From Aquarana catesbeiana (taxonomy: Eukaryota > Chordata > Amphibia > Anura > Ranidae): a DNA stretch of 64,000 nucleotides. The notes under the pieces are model-generated. The model ran no database searches. It was not told the origin of the DNA and saw only the letters and a list, made by a program, of their open reading frames with translations. The stretch lies in NCBI RefSeq assembly GCF_042186555.1, contig NC_133336.1:36630338-36694337 (forward strand), read 5' to 3'. The position numbers and the translations under genes were made by a program. Shown here one piece after another: positions 54,243 through 64,000 of this stretch (position 1 is its first letter; the number at the start of each line of letters is the position of its first letter).

Positions 54243-54905
54243 ATGTAATAGGGTACCGTGAGATGGACACAAATGTGGGGGAGATTGATGAGAAAACAAA
54301 TGTGCCAGGTGGAGGGCGTTTTTCTGATGAGGACACATGTGCAAGGGGGAGCTCTGAGGGGGGACACAAATGTGCATGGAGGAGCCCTGAGGGGGACGCA
54401 TAAATGTGTGTAGGAAGGCTCTGAGGGGGACACAAATGTGCATGGAGGAGCCCTGAGGGGGACTCATAAATGTGTGTAGGAAGGCTCTGAGGGGACATCA
54501 TTGTGTGTGTGTGAGGGGGGCTGAGATGGGGACACAAAGATGCATTGGAAACTCTAGGGGAGGCATTAATGTGCATGGGGGCTCTGGGGGAGGCATTAAT
54601 GTGCTTGAGGGGGCTGTGATGGGAACACAAATGTATGTGGGGGTCTAAGAGGGGGACACACATAAGTGGGGGTCTCTGTGAGGGACACAAAAGTGCAGGG
54701 GGCTTTGAGTGGGGGGGACAAATAAGCGGGGAGGCTCTGATGCGGACACAAATGTGTGGGGGGAGGCTCTGATGGGAACACATATGTGAATGTTCTGATG
54801 GATGATGGGGAAACAAATGTGCATGGAAACTCTGATGGGGACATAAATGGTTGGAGGGCACTGACGGGGACAGATGTATGGGGAGACTCTGGTAAGAACA
54901 AAGAT
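54243..54905. repeat. Minisatellite, ~30-36-bp unit
   Basis: About 20 variable copies of a unit like GGGGACACAAATGTGCATGG followed by GGGCTCTGAG. Two 69-bp higher-order copies (GGAGCCCTGAGGGGGAC(G/T)CATAAATG...) lie at about 54382-54490. The 230-codon minus frame across it is a repeat artefact. Confidence 0.88.
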
Positions 54906-54926
54906 GTAAGGCCCCATGCACATTTT

Positions 54927-56088
54927 ATTATTATTACACAAAGATAACCCGAGTAAATACAAAATACAGTTTTTAAATAAATTGTCCTGCTGCATAACCC
55001 AAGTGCACTTGAGCTTGAAGTGACAAACTGATGGCCGACATTCTCCTTTAGAATTTTCTGGTAGAGCTCAGAATTTATGGTTCCATCAATTATGGTAAGT
55101 CGTCCAAGTCCTGAAGCTACAAAGCAGCCCCAGTCCATCACTCTACCACCACCATGTCTGACTGTTGGTATGATGTTCTTGTTATGAAATGCTGTATTAG
55201 TTTTATGCCAGATGTAACGGGATGCACACCTTCCAAAAAAGTTACATTTTTATCTCATCAGTCCACAGAATATTTGCCTAAAAGTCTTGGGGATAATCAA
55301 GATTTTTTGGTAAATGTGAGATGAGCCTTTGTGTTCTTTTTGGTCAGCAGTGGCTTTGGTCTTAGAACTCTCCCATGGATGCCATTTATTGGATAAGTCT
55401 CTTTCTTATTGTTGAATCATGAACACTGATCTTACCCGGGGAAAATGAGGCCTGCAGTTCTTTAGATGTTGTTCTGGATTCTTTTATGACCTTCTGGATG
55501 AGGAGTTGTCATGATCTTGGAGTAATTTTTGCAGGCCTGTCACACCACTGTTCCAAGTTATCTCCATTTATGGATAATGGCCCTCCCCGTGGTGCACTGG
55601 AGTTCCAAAGACCTTAGAAATGGCTTTGAAACCCTTCCTAGACCGATACATATACAGTACTTTGTTTCTAATCTGTTTATGAATTTTTTTAGATTGTGTC
55701 ATGATGTTTTGGCTTTTTGAGATCTGTTAGCGTGCTTCACTTTGTCAGATAGATTCTATTTCTGTGATTCCTTGATTCAACAGGTCTGGCAGTAATCAGG
55801 CCTGGGTGTGGCAAGTGAAATGTAACTCAGCTTTCCAAAAAATTGTGGTTAATCACAGTTTATTTACGATTCAGCATGGGAGAGGGAAATTACTTTTTCA
55901 CATAGGTTTGAACAGCTTTTTTCCCTTAAAAATTGAAATAATAATTTAAAAACTGCATCTTGGATTTACTCGGGTTATCTTTGTGTAATATTAAAATTAG
56001 TTTGATGATCTGAATCATTTAAGTGTGAGAAATATGCAAAAAAAAAAAAAAAATCAGAAAGGGGGCAAATACTTTTTCACAGCACTGT
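54927..56088 (-). mobile_element. Tc1/mariner element with internal deletion
   Basis: Inverted ends of about 50 bp: ACACAAAGATAACCCGAGTA at 54942 and its complement TACTCGGGTTATCTTTGTGT near 55965. The right terminus AAATACTTTTTCACAGCACTG abuts TA repeats at 56088. The minus strand carries transposase remnants (separate entry). A different Tc1 family from the one at 31.7 kb. Confidence 0.78.
55010..55720 (-). pseudogene. Tc1 transposase remnant, catalytic domain truncated
   Basis: Minus-strand pieces include an N-terminal region near 55700-55560 (KGFKAISKVFGTPVHHG), FMIQQ...RDLSNKWHPWESSKT (about 55430-55340), FGRCASRYIWHKTNTAFHNK, NIIPTVRHGGGRVMDWGCFV and DGTINSELYQKILKENVGHQ (to about 55030). 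Frames shift several times. Homology then stops and the right-hand TIR follows directly, so the last third with the final catalytic acidic residues is deleted. Confidence 0.8.
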
Positions 56089-56101
56089 ATATATATATAT
56101 A

Positions 56102-56495
56102 CCGTATTTGTCGGTGTATAACACACACTTTTTTCCCCCTTAAAATCAGGGGAAAATTGTGGGTGTGTGTTATACGCCGATCCCCCACCGATTGTGAGCC
56201 TTTTGGCCATTCTCGGCCGAGAACGGCCGCGTGCGCCCGAAAGCCGCCGAGAACGGCCGATTGCGTCCGAGAGCCGCCGAGAACGACGGCGCCATTTTTA
56301 AACGGCAGTGTACCTACAAGTTTTCAAATGACACAGGGACAATGCTACACTGATACTGGCTACAGATGGACACTGATGAGGCTGCATTGATGGGCATTTA
56401 AATGTAAGTTTTTTTCCTTAAACTTCCCTCCTAAAACTTTTTTACCTTAAAATTCCCTCCTAAACTTGGGGTGCGTGTTATACGCCGATAAATAC

Positions 56496-56497
<2 letters not shown>
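56102..56497. mobile_element. TA-target TIR element in a TA microsatellite
   Basis: Ends CCGTATTTGTCGGTGTATAA and complement of CCGTATTTATCGGCGTATAA are flanked by TA and lie within (TA)n runs (56089-56101 and 56498-56537). Non-coding; Tc1/mariner-like by target only. Confidence 0.75.

Positions 56498-56537
<40 letters not shown>
56498..56537. repeat. (TA)n microsatellite
   Basis: Uninterrupted TA run of about 20 units. Confidence 0.95.
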
Positions 56538-56542
<5 letters not shown>

Positions 56543-56554
56543 TTTTTTTCCTCT

Positions 56555-56886
56555 TTTTATAAGTGACCACATTCCCTCTGTTCTCAGCTGTATAGGAGCT
56601 GGGGGGAGGAGAAGCAGCAGCACATCAAGCTTCCCAGTGAATGGCTGTGCAGGAGGGGCGTGTCAAGACAAGTCTGATCATTGGAGGAGAGTTCCCAGCA
56701 TAGCTACAGAACTGACCGAGATGTGCTCTTCTGCTTAGTGTGGTCAGTTTTTAATGGGAAAGCAGAGAGACTGACAGGAACACCAGAGATTTCACATAAG
56801 CATTACAAAGCAATACAAAGAGAACAGGATGCTTTTTCATGCAAGTACGCGGCACAGCAGGCTCATATCCGGAATATGAAATGTTG
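56555..56886. repeat. Dispersed repeat, copy 2 (partner at 15591-15931)
   Basis: It shares with the 15.6-kb copy the blocks TAAGTG(A/G)(C/T)CACATTCCCTCT, TGATCATTGGAGGAGA, GCTTAGTGTGGTCAGTTTT, CAATACAAAGAGAACAGGAT and GGAATATGAAATGTTG, in order. Family unknown. Confidence 0.75.
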
Positions 56887-58059
56887 GGGGTAACAAATGA
56901 TTTAACATCAAGGGGTCATATACTTGTTAGGGGAGTCGATCTAAATGATTTTTTGCTGCCCAGTGGTGAATATAGAGGGGAAGATGATAACATCACTCGG
57001 CTGTGGATACAGTTGAATTGTAATTTTGAACATCTCACAGGTCTGATTTCACGAAAACTGAGGTTTTGGGGATATGTGTGTTCATGCAAAATAGTTTTTT
57101 TTAAATCACTGATTTTTGTTGTATATATTTTAAATTTTATTGATTGAGAGCACAATTTTAATATCACCATATCTGATGTTTGGAGAGCATTAAAGAGTGA
57201 GGGAGTTTTTTTGGAACTGGTATTTTGTTATCCTATGTTCACTTGTCCAGTGGGATAAGAACATTTCCAGCTGCTGAAGGGTTATACACTGTATTTATCA
57301 TGTATTCCGTCACATGTTTTTGAATGATTTTATTTATTTATTTTGTAATAAATTAGAAGTTTTAAAATAATTTTCCACTGCATATGATGATAGTAAAAAA
57401 GCATGGGGTCTTTAGGAGTTATAGAAAGAATGCAAACAAATAATATCCAGCAATAAAAACTTCCACAAACCGCTGGCTTGACTAACTTGGTACAAGCAAC
57501 ATCTCATGCTCGCTGGTTGCTAAAGGGAAATGTAGAGTAAACTTGTATATGTTTTCTAGCCTAAGAATGCAAGCTCCATATATTTTTTTTTTGCCTCTAT
57601 CTATGGCAACAGATCAGCGACCTCCATGAAAAACAAGTCTTCAAAAAAACTGTTTACTGAGCAAATTTAGCCATTTCTAGATTCTGCGGAATAATATACA
57701 TGAGACGAATGATGTGAATTGGCAGGGAAGCGAAACCTTACAAAAGCAATCTACAGCCTGACATTCTAGATTTGAAGCTGAAGCACATTATTTATTTGCC
57801 TTAGCAAGTTGAGGTGCTTGTCACTCATTAACTACAGTCATGTCACTTCTAAGGAGGACTAACCAAAGAGACTCTCTCTCTTTTAGGATGGGAAAATTGT
57901 GTTCTCTGTGTGTTAACTGGCAGGGTGATTGGCAGGCTTGTTTACATGGGAAGTAAATAAGATGTTTTTTTTAGGCAGACTTGGGGTTCTATACTTTAGT
58001 AATATAGTTGCGCTTCTTTGCATTTTGAAAGCCAAGGCAAGTAAATACATATTGTAAAT
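56887..58059. other. Unannotated stretch
   Basis: A 102-codon plus frame at 56839-57147 has no recognisable domain. Otherwise AT-rich with nothing recognised. Confidence 0.4.
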
Positions 58060-58099
58060 AAAACACAAAAGTATTAGGACACCTGCCTTTACACGCACA

Positions 58100-58631
58100 T
58101 AAACTTTAATGGCACCCCAGTCTTAGTCCGTAGGGTTCAATATTGAGTTGGCCCACCCTTTGCAGCTATAACAGCTTCAACTCTTCTGGGAAGGCTGTCC
58201 ACAAGGTTTAGGAGTGTGTCTATGGGAATGTTTGACCATTCTTCCAGAAGCGCATTTGTGAGGTCAGGCACTGATGTTGGTTGAGAAGGCCTGGCTCGCA
58301 GTCTCCGCTCTAATTCATCCCAAAGGTGTTCTATCGGGTTGAGGTCAGGACTCTAGGCAGGTCAGTCAAGTTCCTCCACCCCAAATTTGCTCACCCATGT
58401 CTTTCTGGACCTTGCTTTGTGCACTGGTGTGCAGTCATGTTGGAACAGGAAGGGGCCATCCCCAAACTGTTCCCACAAAGTTGGGAGCATGAAATTGTCC
58501 AAAATGTCTTGGTATTCTGACGCCTTAAGAGTTCCCTTCACTGGAACTAAGGGGCCGAGACAACCCCTGAAAAACAACCCCGCACCATAATCCCCCCTCC
58601 ACCAAATGATTTGGACCAGTGCACAAAGCAA
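58100..58631 (-). pseudogene. Tc1 transposase middle and C-terminus, left half of dimer
   Basis: The minus strand reads GCLGPLVPVKGTLKASEYQD, ILDNFMLPTLWEQFGDGPFL, FQHDCTPVHKARSRKTW (second catalytic Asp region) and FGVEELD, then after a stop near 58353 SPDLNPIEHLWDEL with the final Glu region, and the C-terminal VDSLPRRVEA-type end. N-terminal HTH domains are absent. Not functional. Confidence 0.87.
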
Positions 58632-58936
58632 GGTCTATAAAGACAAGGATGAGCGAGTTTGGGGTGGAGGAACTTGACTGGCCTGCAGAGAGTCCTGACC
58701 TCAACCCGATAGAACACCTTTGGGATGAATTAGAGCTGCGACTGCGAGCCAGGCCTTCTCGTCCAACATCAGTGCCTGACCTCACAAATGCGTTTCTGGA
58801 AGAATGGTCAAGCCTTCCCATAGACACACTCCTAAACCTTGTGGACAGCCTTCCCAGAAGAGTTGAAGCTGTTATAGCGCAGAGGGTGGGCCAATGCAAT
58901 ATTGAACCCTGCGGACTAAGACTGGGATTCCATTAA
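58619..58936 (+). pseudogene. Tc1 transposase C-terminus, right half of dimer
   Basis: An open 105-codon frame: HKARSIKTRMSEFGVEELDW, SPDLNPIEHLWDELELRLRA, SVPDLTNAFLEEWSSLPIDT and VDSLPRRVEAVIAQRVGQCN. It starts just after the QHD block, so the earlier catalytic residues are missing. It is open by chance or youth, not function. Confidence 0.87.
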
Positions 58937-59220
58937 AGTTCATGTGCGTGTAAAAGCAGGCATCCCAATACTTTTGGTTATATAGTGTATGTGGGATTTG
59001 TAATTCTGCGTGACCAGTTTTGTGATCCAGTAAACCCTGCCGGATAGCCAGATCACCAATCCCCAGTGCAGATAAAAGAAAACTGGTAAGCGATCAATGA
59101 AAAGCAACACCATATTAAAAATGTAATGTTGCTCCTTGTTCTCTCTTCCCATCTTCATTTTTACAGTAATTGTTCTCTAGAACAAAGCTTAATAGGCTCA
59201 TAGCACTGACCCTACTTCTC

Positions 59221-59559
59221 TAAAGCCTCGTACACACTACTAGTTTTTTTTCCGTTCAACTCAGCAAAAAAAAAACGCCAGCTCAGAAGGAGATGCTGTA
59301 CTAACTATCTGATGTTAGTACATCGATCTCCCCTGCTGTACTACTGTGTTCTGACAGGGGGTACGGCCTCCTCGCCTCATCCATTGGCTGAGAGCGCTGA
59401 AGCCGATTGGCAGACCTTTTTCAGCCATGCCCCTTTGGTCATGCCCCGTTCAGCCAGCTTCTATCGGACTGGCTGCAGTAAACACGGGCCAAATGTCAGC
59501 CGGTATCTACTTAACCGGCCAATGCCGTCCAACATTCGGCCCGTGTGTACGAGGATTTA
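59221..59559. mobile_element. Non-autonomous TIR element (TACACAC family)
   Basis: Ends TAAAGCCTCGTACACAC and GTGTGTACGAGGATTTA are inverted with one mismatch. 339 bp, non-coding. Confidence 0.78.
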
Positions 59560-59859
59560 TTCTGGCAGGGGATTAAAAGTTGCTAATACCAAGACAAGGC
59601 ACCATAGCACTGGAGTGAAGGTGAGTATGGCTTACAATACTCAACTTTTATTCATTTGAGTGAAACTTTTAATCCAGAAAGAGAATAAAAAAACTGTTTA
59701 TTGTAACTGCTTAAAAAGTGTTAGCTGGAGTTCAGCTTTAATTTGTTAGTCAAGTTCATCGTAATCTGCCAGTCTCCAACACTGCCCACTCCCTATATTG
59801 ACAATTCTCCTGTCCAAAGGTGTCCATGTTGCTGCTCTAGTAGAATGGAGACAGGCTTA
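59560..59859. other. Unannotated stretch
   Basis: Contains ...AAAAGTGTTAGCTGGAGTTCAGCTTTAA near 59713-59742, which resembles an end of a TTAA element, with no partner found. Confidence 0.35.
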
Positions 59860-61014
59860 GGCCCCTTTCACACTTATACGACTTGTCCCATGATTTTGTA
59901 CTGCAAAATTGTATGACAAGTCATTCTCCATGATTTTCAATGACTACCATTCATATTGGCACAACTTTTAAGTCGTGCCGACTTGAAAGTAGTCCCTGCA
60001 CTACTTTGGTCCAACTTCTATGCGAGTTGTACTCCATAGACCTCAATGTTAAACCCTCAAGTAGCATGCAAATCGTACCTGAATAATATAGACACGATTT
60101 CAGTACGACTTTGTAAACACAAGCCTGGCTCGCTGATCGGGAAAGGAAAACTTTTTTTTCCTTTCGCGATGAGCGACAGGCAGTGCTGACAGCTGTCTGG
60201 TATGAATCCTAAGGGGGAACGCTGCGCCAAGTTTTAAATGAAAAAACCGGCATGGGTTCCCCCTCAGGGGCATACCAGGCCCTTAGGTCTGGTATGGATC
60301 TTAAGGGGAACCCCCTACGCCGAAAAATCGGCGTGGGGTCCCCCCAAAATCCATACCAGACCCTTATCCGAGCACGTAGCCCGGCCGGTCAGGAATGGGG
60401 GTGGGGACGAGCGAGCGCCCCCCCTCCTGGACCATACCAGGCCGCATGCCCTCAACATGGGGGGTGGGTGCTTTGGGGCATGGGGGGCACCCTGCGGGGC
60501 CCCCCCACCCCAAAGCACCTTGTCCCCATGTTGATGAGGACAAGGGCCTCTTCCCGACAACCCTGGCCGTTGGTTGTCGGGGTCTACGGGCAGAGGGCTT
60601 ATCAGAATCCGAGAGCCCCCTTTAATAAGGGGGCCCCCAGATCCTGGCCCCCCACCCTATGTGAATGAGTATGGGGTACATCGTACCTCTACCCATTCAC
60701 CTAGGGAAAAAAGTGTCAATAAAAAACACACTACACAGGTTTTTAAAGTAGTTTATTAGGCAGCTCCGGGGTCTTCTTCCGACTTCGGGGGTCCTCTTCT
60801 GACTTCAGGGGTCTTCTTCCGACTTCGGGGGTCCTCTTCCGACTTCAGGGGGTCTCTCCGGCGTCTCCTCCCAGTGTCCTGATCTTCTGCCGGCTCCTCC
60901 GCTATCTTCTGCAGCTCAATTGCTAGCGGTGGCCTGGACTTCTGCCTTCTGCCTTCTTCTTTTCTTCCAATGTTGACATGACGCTCTCTCCAGCTGCAAT
61001 GGTCTCTGAGCTCT

Positions 61015-61205
61015 CCGCAATGGACTTATATAGGCGGTGACCCCGCCCCCTTATGAGGTCACTGTTGCGGGGCATGCTGGGACTGTGCCGTCATAAGGGG
61101 GCGTGGTCATCACCCGGTGACCACGCCCCCTAAAACATCACAGTCCCAGCATGCCCAGGGACTGTGACGGCATAAGGGGGCGGGGTCACCGCCTATATAA
61201 GTCCA
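61015..61205. promoter_or_regulatory. Divergent GC-box/TATA core of the 2.27-kb palindrome
   Basis: On each side of the centre lie a TATA box (TATATA at 61027-61032 for the minus direction and 61194-61199 for the plus direction) and GC boxes (CCCCGCCCCC about 61041-61050; GGGGGCGGGG about 61177-61186). The centre has GGTCATCACCCGGTGACC. Each TATA points outward into its arm, as expected of a bidirectional promoter. Prediction only. Confidence 0.5.
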
Positions 61206-61447
61206 TTGCGGAGAGCTCAGAGACCATTGCAGCTGGAGAGAGCGTCTTGTCAATATCTCTGGAAGAGAAGAGGGAAGAAGACGATCCAGAAGTCCGGGCC
61301 ACCGCTGGCAAAAGAGCGGCAGAAGATAGCAGTGGAGCCGGCAGAAGATGCGGACACTGGGAGAAGACGCCGGAGAGACCCCCGAAGTCGGAAGAGGACC
61401 CCCGAAGTCGGAAGAAGACCCCGAAGCTGCCTAATAAATTACTTTAA
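61151..61447 (+). other. Short arm ORF with polyadenylation signal, right arm
   Basis: A 98-codon frame (MPRDCDGIRGRGHRLYKSIA...) spans the TATA box, so a transcript starting ~30 bp downstream of 61199 would begin inside it; a later ATG is not obvious. It includes GKRAAEDSSGAGRRCGHWEK and a repeat of PPKSEEDPRSRKKTP type (GACCCCCGAAGTCGGAAGA tandem repeats, 61374-61425). AATAAA lies at 61433-61438. The left arm mirrors this, with AATAAA on the minus strand at 60752-60757. Whether any peptide is made is unknown. Confidence 0.35.
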
Positions 61448-62133
61448 AAACCTGTGTACTGTGTTTTTTATTGACACTTTTTTCCCTAGGTGAATGGGTA
61501 GGGGTACGATGTACCCCATACTCATTTACATAGGGTGGGGGGCCGGGATCTGGGGGTTCCCTTATTAAAGGGGGCTCCCGGATTCCGATAAGCCCCCCGC
61601 CCGCAGACCCCGACAACCAACGGCCAGGGTTGTCAGGAAGAGGCCCTTGTCCTCATCAACATGGGGACAAGGTGCTTTGGGGTGGGGGGGCCCGCAGGGC
61701 GCCCCCAAAGCACCCATCCCCCCATGTAGAGGACATGCGGCCTGGTACGGTCCAGGAGGGGGGGGGGGGGCGCTCGCTCGTCCCCACCCCCATTCCTGAC
61801 CGGCCGGGCTGCATGCTCGGATAAGGATCTGGTATGGATTGTGGGGGGACCCCCACGCCGATTTTTCGGCGTAGGGGTTCCCCTTACAATCCATACCAGA
61901 CCTAAGGGCCTGGTATGCCCCTGGGGGGGGAACCCACGCCGGTTTTTTTATTTAAAACTTGGCGTGGAGTTCCCCCTTATGAGTTATACCAACTACTGTA
62001 TGTTTTCATTTGTTAATGCCAAAAATGTGGCAAAGTCGTACAAAGTAGTACTGCTCCCAAATTGCGGTAAAATCGTGGCCGTGAAATCGCGGTAAAATCG
62101 CACGACTTTGAAGTCGTATAAGTGTGAAAGGGG

Positions 62134-62515
62134 ATAAGACTGTGTGTTTTTTGGCCAGATCACCAACTGCAAATAGTGGAAATAAAGCCTAAAGAAAATA
62201 CATGCAGCCACCACGTCTAAGGGTTCAGAGGCTGCACGTTTCGGGGGAAAGAAGTTGATTGAACTTAATGAAAACTTTTTAAAATTCATGCTTGGCCACA
62301 CAGCAATCCTGGAATAAATCCCGTTCCTTTTATCTATTACAAAAAAAGGGTGTTTTTAAATAAGGACCTTGTCTTCTTAAGCCATATCTTTACAACCCAT
62401 CAAATGTTTAGTACAAAAAATTTCACAGCAATTGTTAAGATTTAAAAAAAAAAAAAAAAAAAAAAAAAGCTATAACCATCTCCTGGAGTATGCCTATTTT
62501 CAATAAATACCTTGA
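62134..62515. other. Unannotated stretch
   Basis: Includes an A-run of about 24 at 62445-62468 that directly precedes the region with the hammerhead-like motif. Nothing else recognised. Confidence 0.4.
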
Positions 62516-62575
62516 TGAAGGGCAGATTGTTCTGGCCCCTGAAGCACGTTGGCTCTATATTCGGAATGTATCATC
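62511..62575 (+). ncRNA. Degenerate hammerhead-ribozyme-like motif
   Basis: The order AATA..CC / TTGATGA / AGGG..AGA TTGT TCT..CCCCT / GAAGC ACGT T / GG....TATT matches a type-I hammerhead: stem I with an internal loop, core, stem II, a two-pair stem III as in Penelope-type hammerheads, then stem I. Two deviations matter: core position 3 is T instead of C, and GAAGC replaces GAAAC. It is thus probably a decayed copy without activity. Confidence 0.4.
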
Positions 62576-63698
62576 CACTTTAATGGAATATGTGTAGTGC
62601 GCTTTACTTTTCTTCTCTCTGGTTATAATCCAAATTGTTCTTGGAGAGCCTTCAGTAAGCATGAGCTGCCTGCCCAGTGTCTAAACACATCTAATTCCAC
62701 ATGAAACCTTGCGATACTCCCGTAATAGGAGAATGTAAACTTGCAAATGCTGAAAAGGTTTGAGGAAAATTATCATATGGCACTATTCTCTGCAGCATTT
62801 AGGCCCACCATCGCAGAAGATGACATGGGGCATCACATGACTGGACCGAAGACCCATGGAAAAAAGCTATGAAAGTAAAATCAAGAGTGTTCCAAGTGGG
62901 GTGGAGGAAAAAACTGGGGGAGCATGAAATTTAGTTGCCTTGAGTTTGGATGAAATGGACTTTCCAAACTGCACTATTTATCTTGCTGAATCTATAATGC
63001 TTTGTTTAAATGTTCAGCTGCCATAAAATGGAAACATCGTTTGAAACTTCCCTTTGTAATCTTATGTTATGGATGCTATTACAGTAGTTCACTTTGGTGA
63101 CCTCCTTGGATGATACAGAAATACTAAAAGTGTAGTATAGTCATCAAGCATATGGGATAACCTTTTCATGTAGAGGAGTACCCTCCACCAGAGGGTAACA
63201 ATGTTGCGTTGAACTGACGCACTTGGGGTGATGGAAATTTTAAGATAATAAAGTCTCCTTTTTTTGAACTGAATGTGATGATCTCATTAGGTCCACTGTA
63301 AGGTGTATTTGACAGCATGTACTGGTCTCCTGCGATTTTTCTTCAGTTCCCAGAAGTCTGCATGTACCCTTTTATCTATCAAAGGCTCATGTGCCACAGC
63401 ATGAAAGACTTCAAAGGAAGAGTAGGAAAAAAAAGTTTTAGCGAAACCTACCTTTAAATTAAGCAAGTGTACTAGTAGACGACTCTTGTGGTTAGAAATA
63501 ACCAGATATTGCTCCAAGGGCTTGCTGCTCATTTTTAGTTTCATTATATTTTTTGCTGTTCCTCCAGCATCATGGGGTTGAACTGTTGGCAAACTCTGAT
63601 AGACTTCAGGAAATAAAGTGCTACTAAAATATGTTTTTTTTTCTCTTTTTTTGACAATTTCATTTCTTAATAAAATGGTGCATAATCATGGACACCAA
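62576..63698. other. Unannotated stretch
   Basis: A 101-codon minus frame at 63287-63592 shows no domain I recognise. No repeats recognised. Confidence 0.4.
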
Positions 63699-63699
63699 A

Positions 63700-63895
63700 C
63701 TTGCATGGAGTTGAGAACCACTTCCCTAGGACATGCTGGTGGGAAGTGGAACACACAACCCCAGGATGTGCTGGTGAGAGGTCAAACACGTAACCTCTGG
63801 GCATGCTTGTAGGAAGTGGAACACACAACCACAGAACATGCTGGTGGGAGGTGAAATACCTAGCCCCAGGACATGCTGGTGGGAAGTGGAACATC
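63700..63895. repeat. Minisatellite, 35-bp unit, ~5.5 copies
   Basis: GCTGGTGGGAAGTGGAACAC-type units have anchors at 63735, 63770, 63805, 63840 and 63875, exactly 35 bp apart, with a GA/GG alternation. Overlapping frames are artefacts. Confidence 0.93.
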
Positions 63896-64000
63896 ACTTC
63901 ATTGTGATAAAAGTTTTCATTATAAGAACACCTTAAGTCTATAAAGAGTGGTGGCAGTAGGCCCAGGTGCCCTTGCTTTCCCTGTCCCCTTTGTCCCCAA

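Larger units (their letters stand above)
58060..58987. mobile_element. Head-to-head inverted dimer of a Tc1-like element
   Basis: The minus-strand half (58060-58605) and plus-strand half (58606-58987) derive from the same transposase 3' region, so the whole is an imperfect palindrome. Outer ends are the same terminus: CAAAAGTATTAGGACACCTGCC at left and its complement ending AATACTTTTGGTTATATAGTG at right, TA following at 58988. The same family occurs at 31053-31282. Confidence 0.88.
59860..62133. mobile_element. 2.27-kb palindromic transposon with CCCCTTTCACACTTATACG ends
   Basis: Terminal inverted repeats are perfect over 23 bp starting CCCCTTTCACACTTATACG at 59862 and ending CGTATAAGTGTGAAAGGGG at 62133. 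From about 60195 to 61985 the two halves are inverted copies, centred near 61113. The inner arms (about 60300-60660 and mirror) are close in sequence and order to 32750-33060 of the 3.0-kb hAT-type palindrome, though the termini differ. No transposase is encoded. TSD not identified, so the superfamily is open. Confidence 0.85.

Noticed and set aside
54229..54921. 230-codon minus-strand open frame rich in His, Pro and Ser
   Set aside because: It lies wholly over the ~35-bp minisatellite, and three overlapping frames are open; repeat artefact.
1..64000. tRNA, rRNA, snRNA or protein-coding host genes
   Set aside because: I looked for them on both strands by eye and found none; a computational scan could still reveal short exons or small RNAs.

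Overview
The window looks like intergenic or intronic DNA from an amphibian nuclear genome, most likely a neobatrachian (ranid-like) frog. I found no host protein-coding gene, rRNA, tRNA or CRISPR array. Nearly everything recognisable is a transposable element (TE) or tandem repeat: CR1, L1/Tx1-like and RTE-BovB LINEs, a Ty3/gypsy chromovirus, piggyBac, Tc1/mariner and hAT DNA transposons, and many terminal-inverted-repeat (TIR) miniature elements. The mix, an intact piggyBac transposase resembling the frog Uribo-type proteins, and repeat types I recall from frog genomes support this. The genus is inference.

Layout. 0.7-1.9 kb: decayed L1/Tx1-type LINE endonuclease. 2.8-4.3 kb: a 612-bp tandem duplication that copied the end of a TIR element. 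4.46-9.45 kb: an almost complete chromodomain Ty3/gypsy element on the minus strand with a 5-bp target-site duplication (TSD). 10-19.5 kb: small hAT and TIR elements, a minisatellite, a fold-back retroelement with a 17-bp TSD, an RTE-BovB LINE end, and a ~1-kb palindrome. 19.86-29.02 kb: a TTAA miniature element split by an 8.6-kb piggyBac transposon that has an open transposase frame and two internal satellite arrays. 29.0-29.9 kb: CR1 3' end. 31.7-36.3 kb: a Tc1 element split by a 3.0-kb hAT-type palindrome with an 8-bp TSD. 37-48.5 kb: scattered hAT, TIR and TTAA elements, a LINE fragment, an antisense CR1, a 26-bp minisatellite fused to half a Tc1. 49.5-52.2 kb: a CR1 split by a TTAA element and followed by two TTAA elements sharing one target site. 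53-56.5 kb: piggyBac fragment, a ~35-bp minisatellite, a deleted Tc1, a TA-target TIR element. 58-59 kb: head-to-head Tc1 dimer. 59.9-62.1 kb: a second large palindrome sharing its inner cassette with the 3.0-kb one. 63.7-63.9 kb: 35-bp minisatellite.

The elements do not form a pathway; they form a nested record of insertions. Best leads: (a) the possibly active piggyBac with a provable insertion site; (b) two palindromic transposons with different ends but a shared inner cassette, each with a GC-box/TATA-like divergent core, short ORFs and AATAAA signals in both arms; (c) hammerhead-ribozyme-like cores, best at 62.52 kb; (d) the RTE-BovB fragment, a family known for horizontal transfer.
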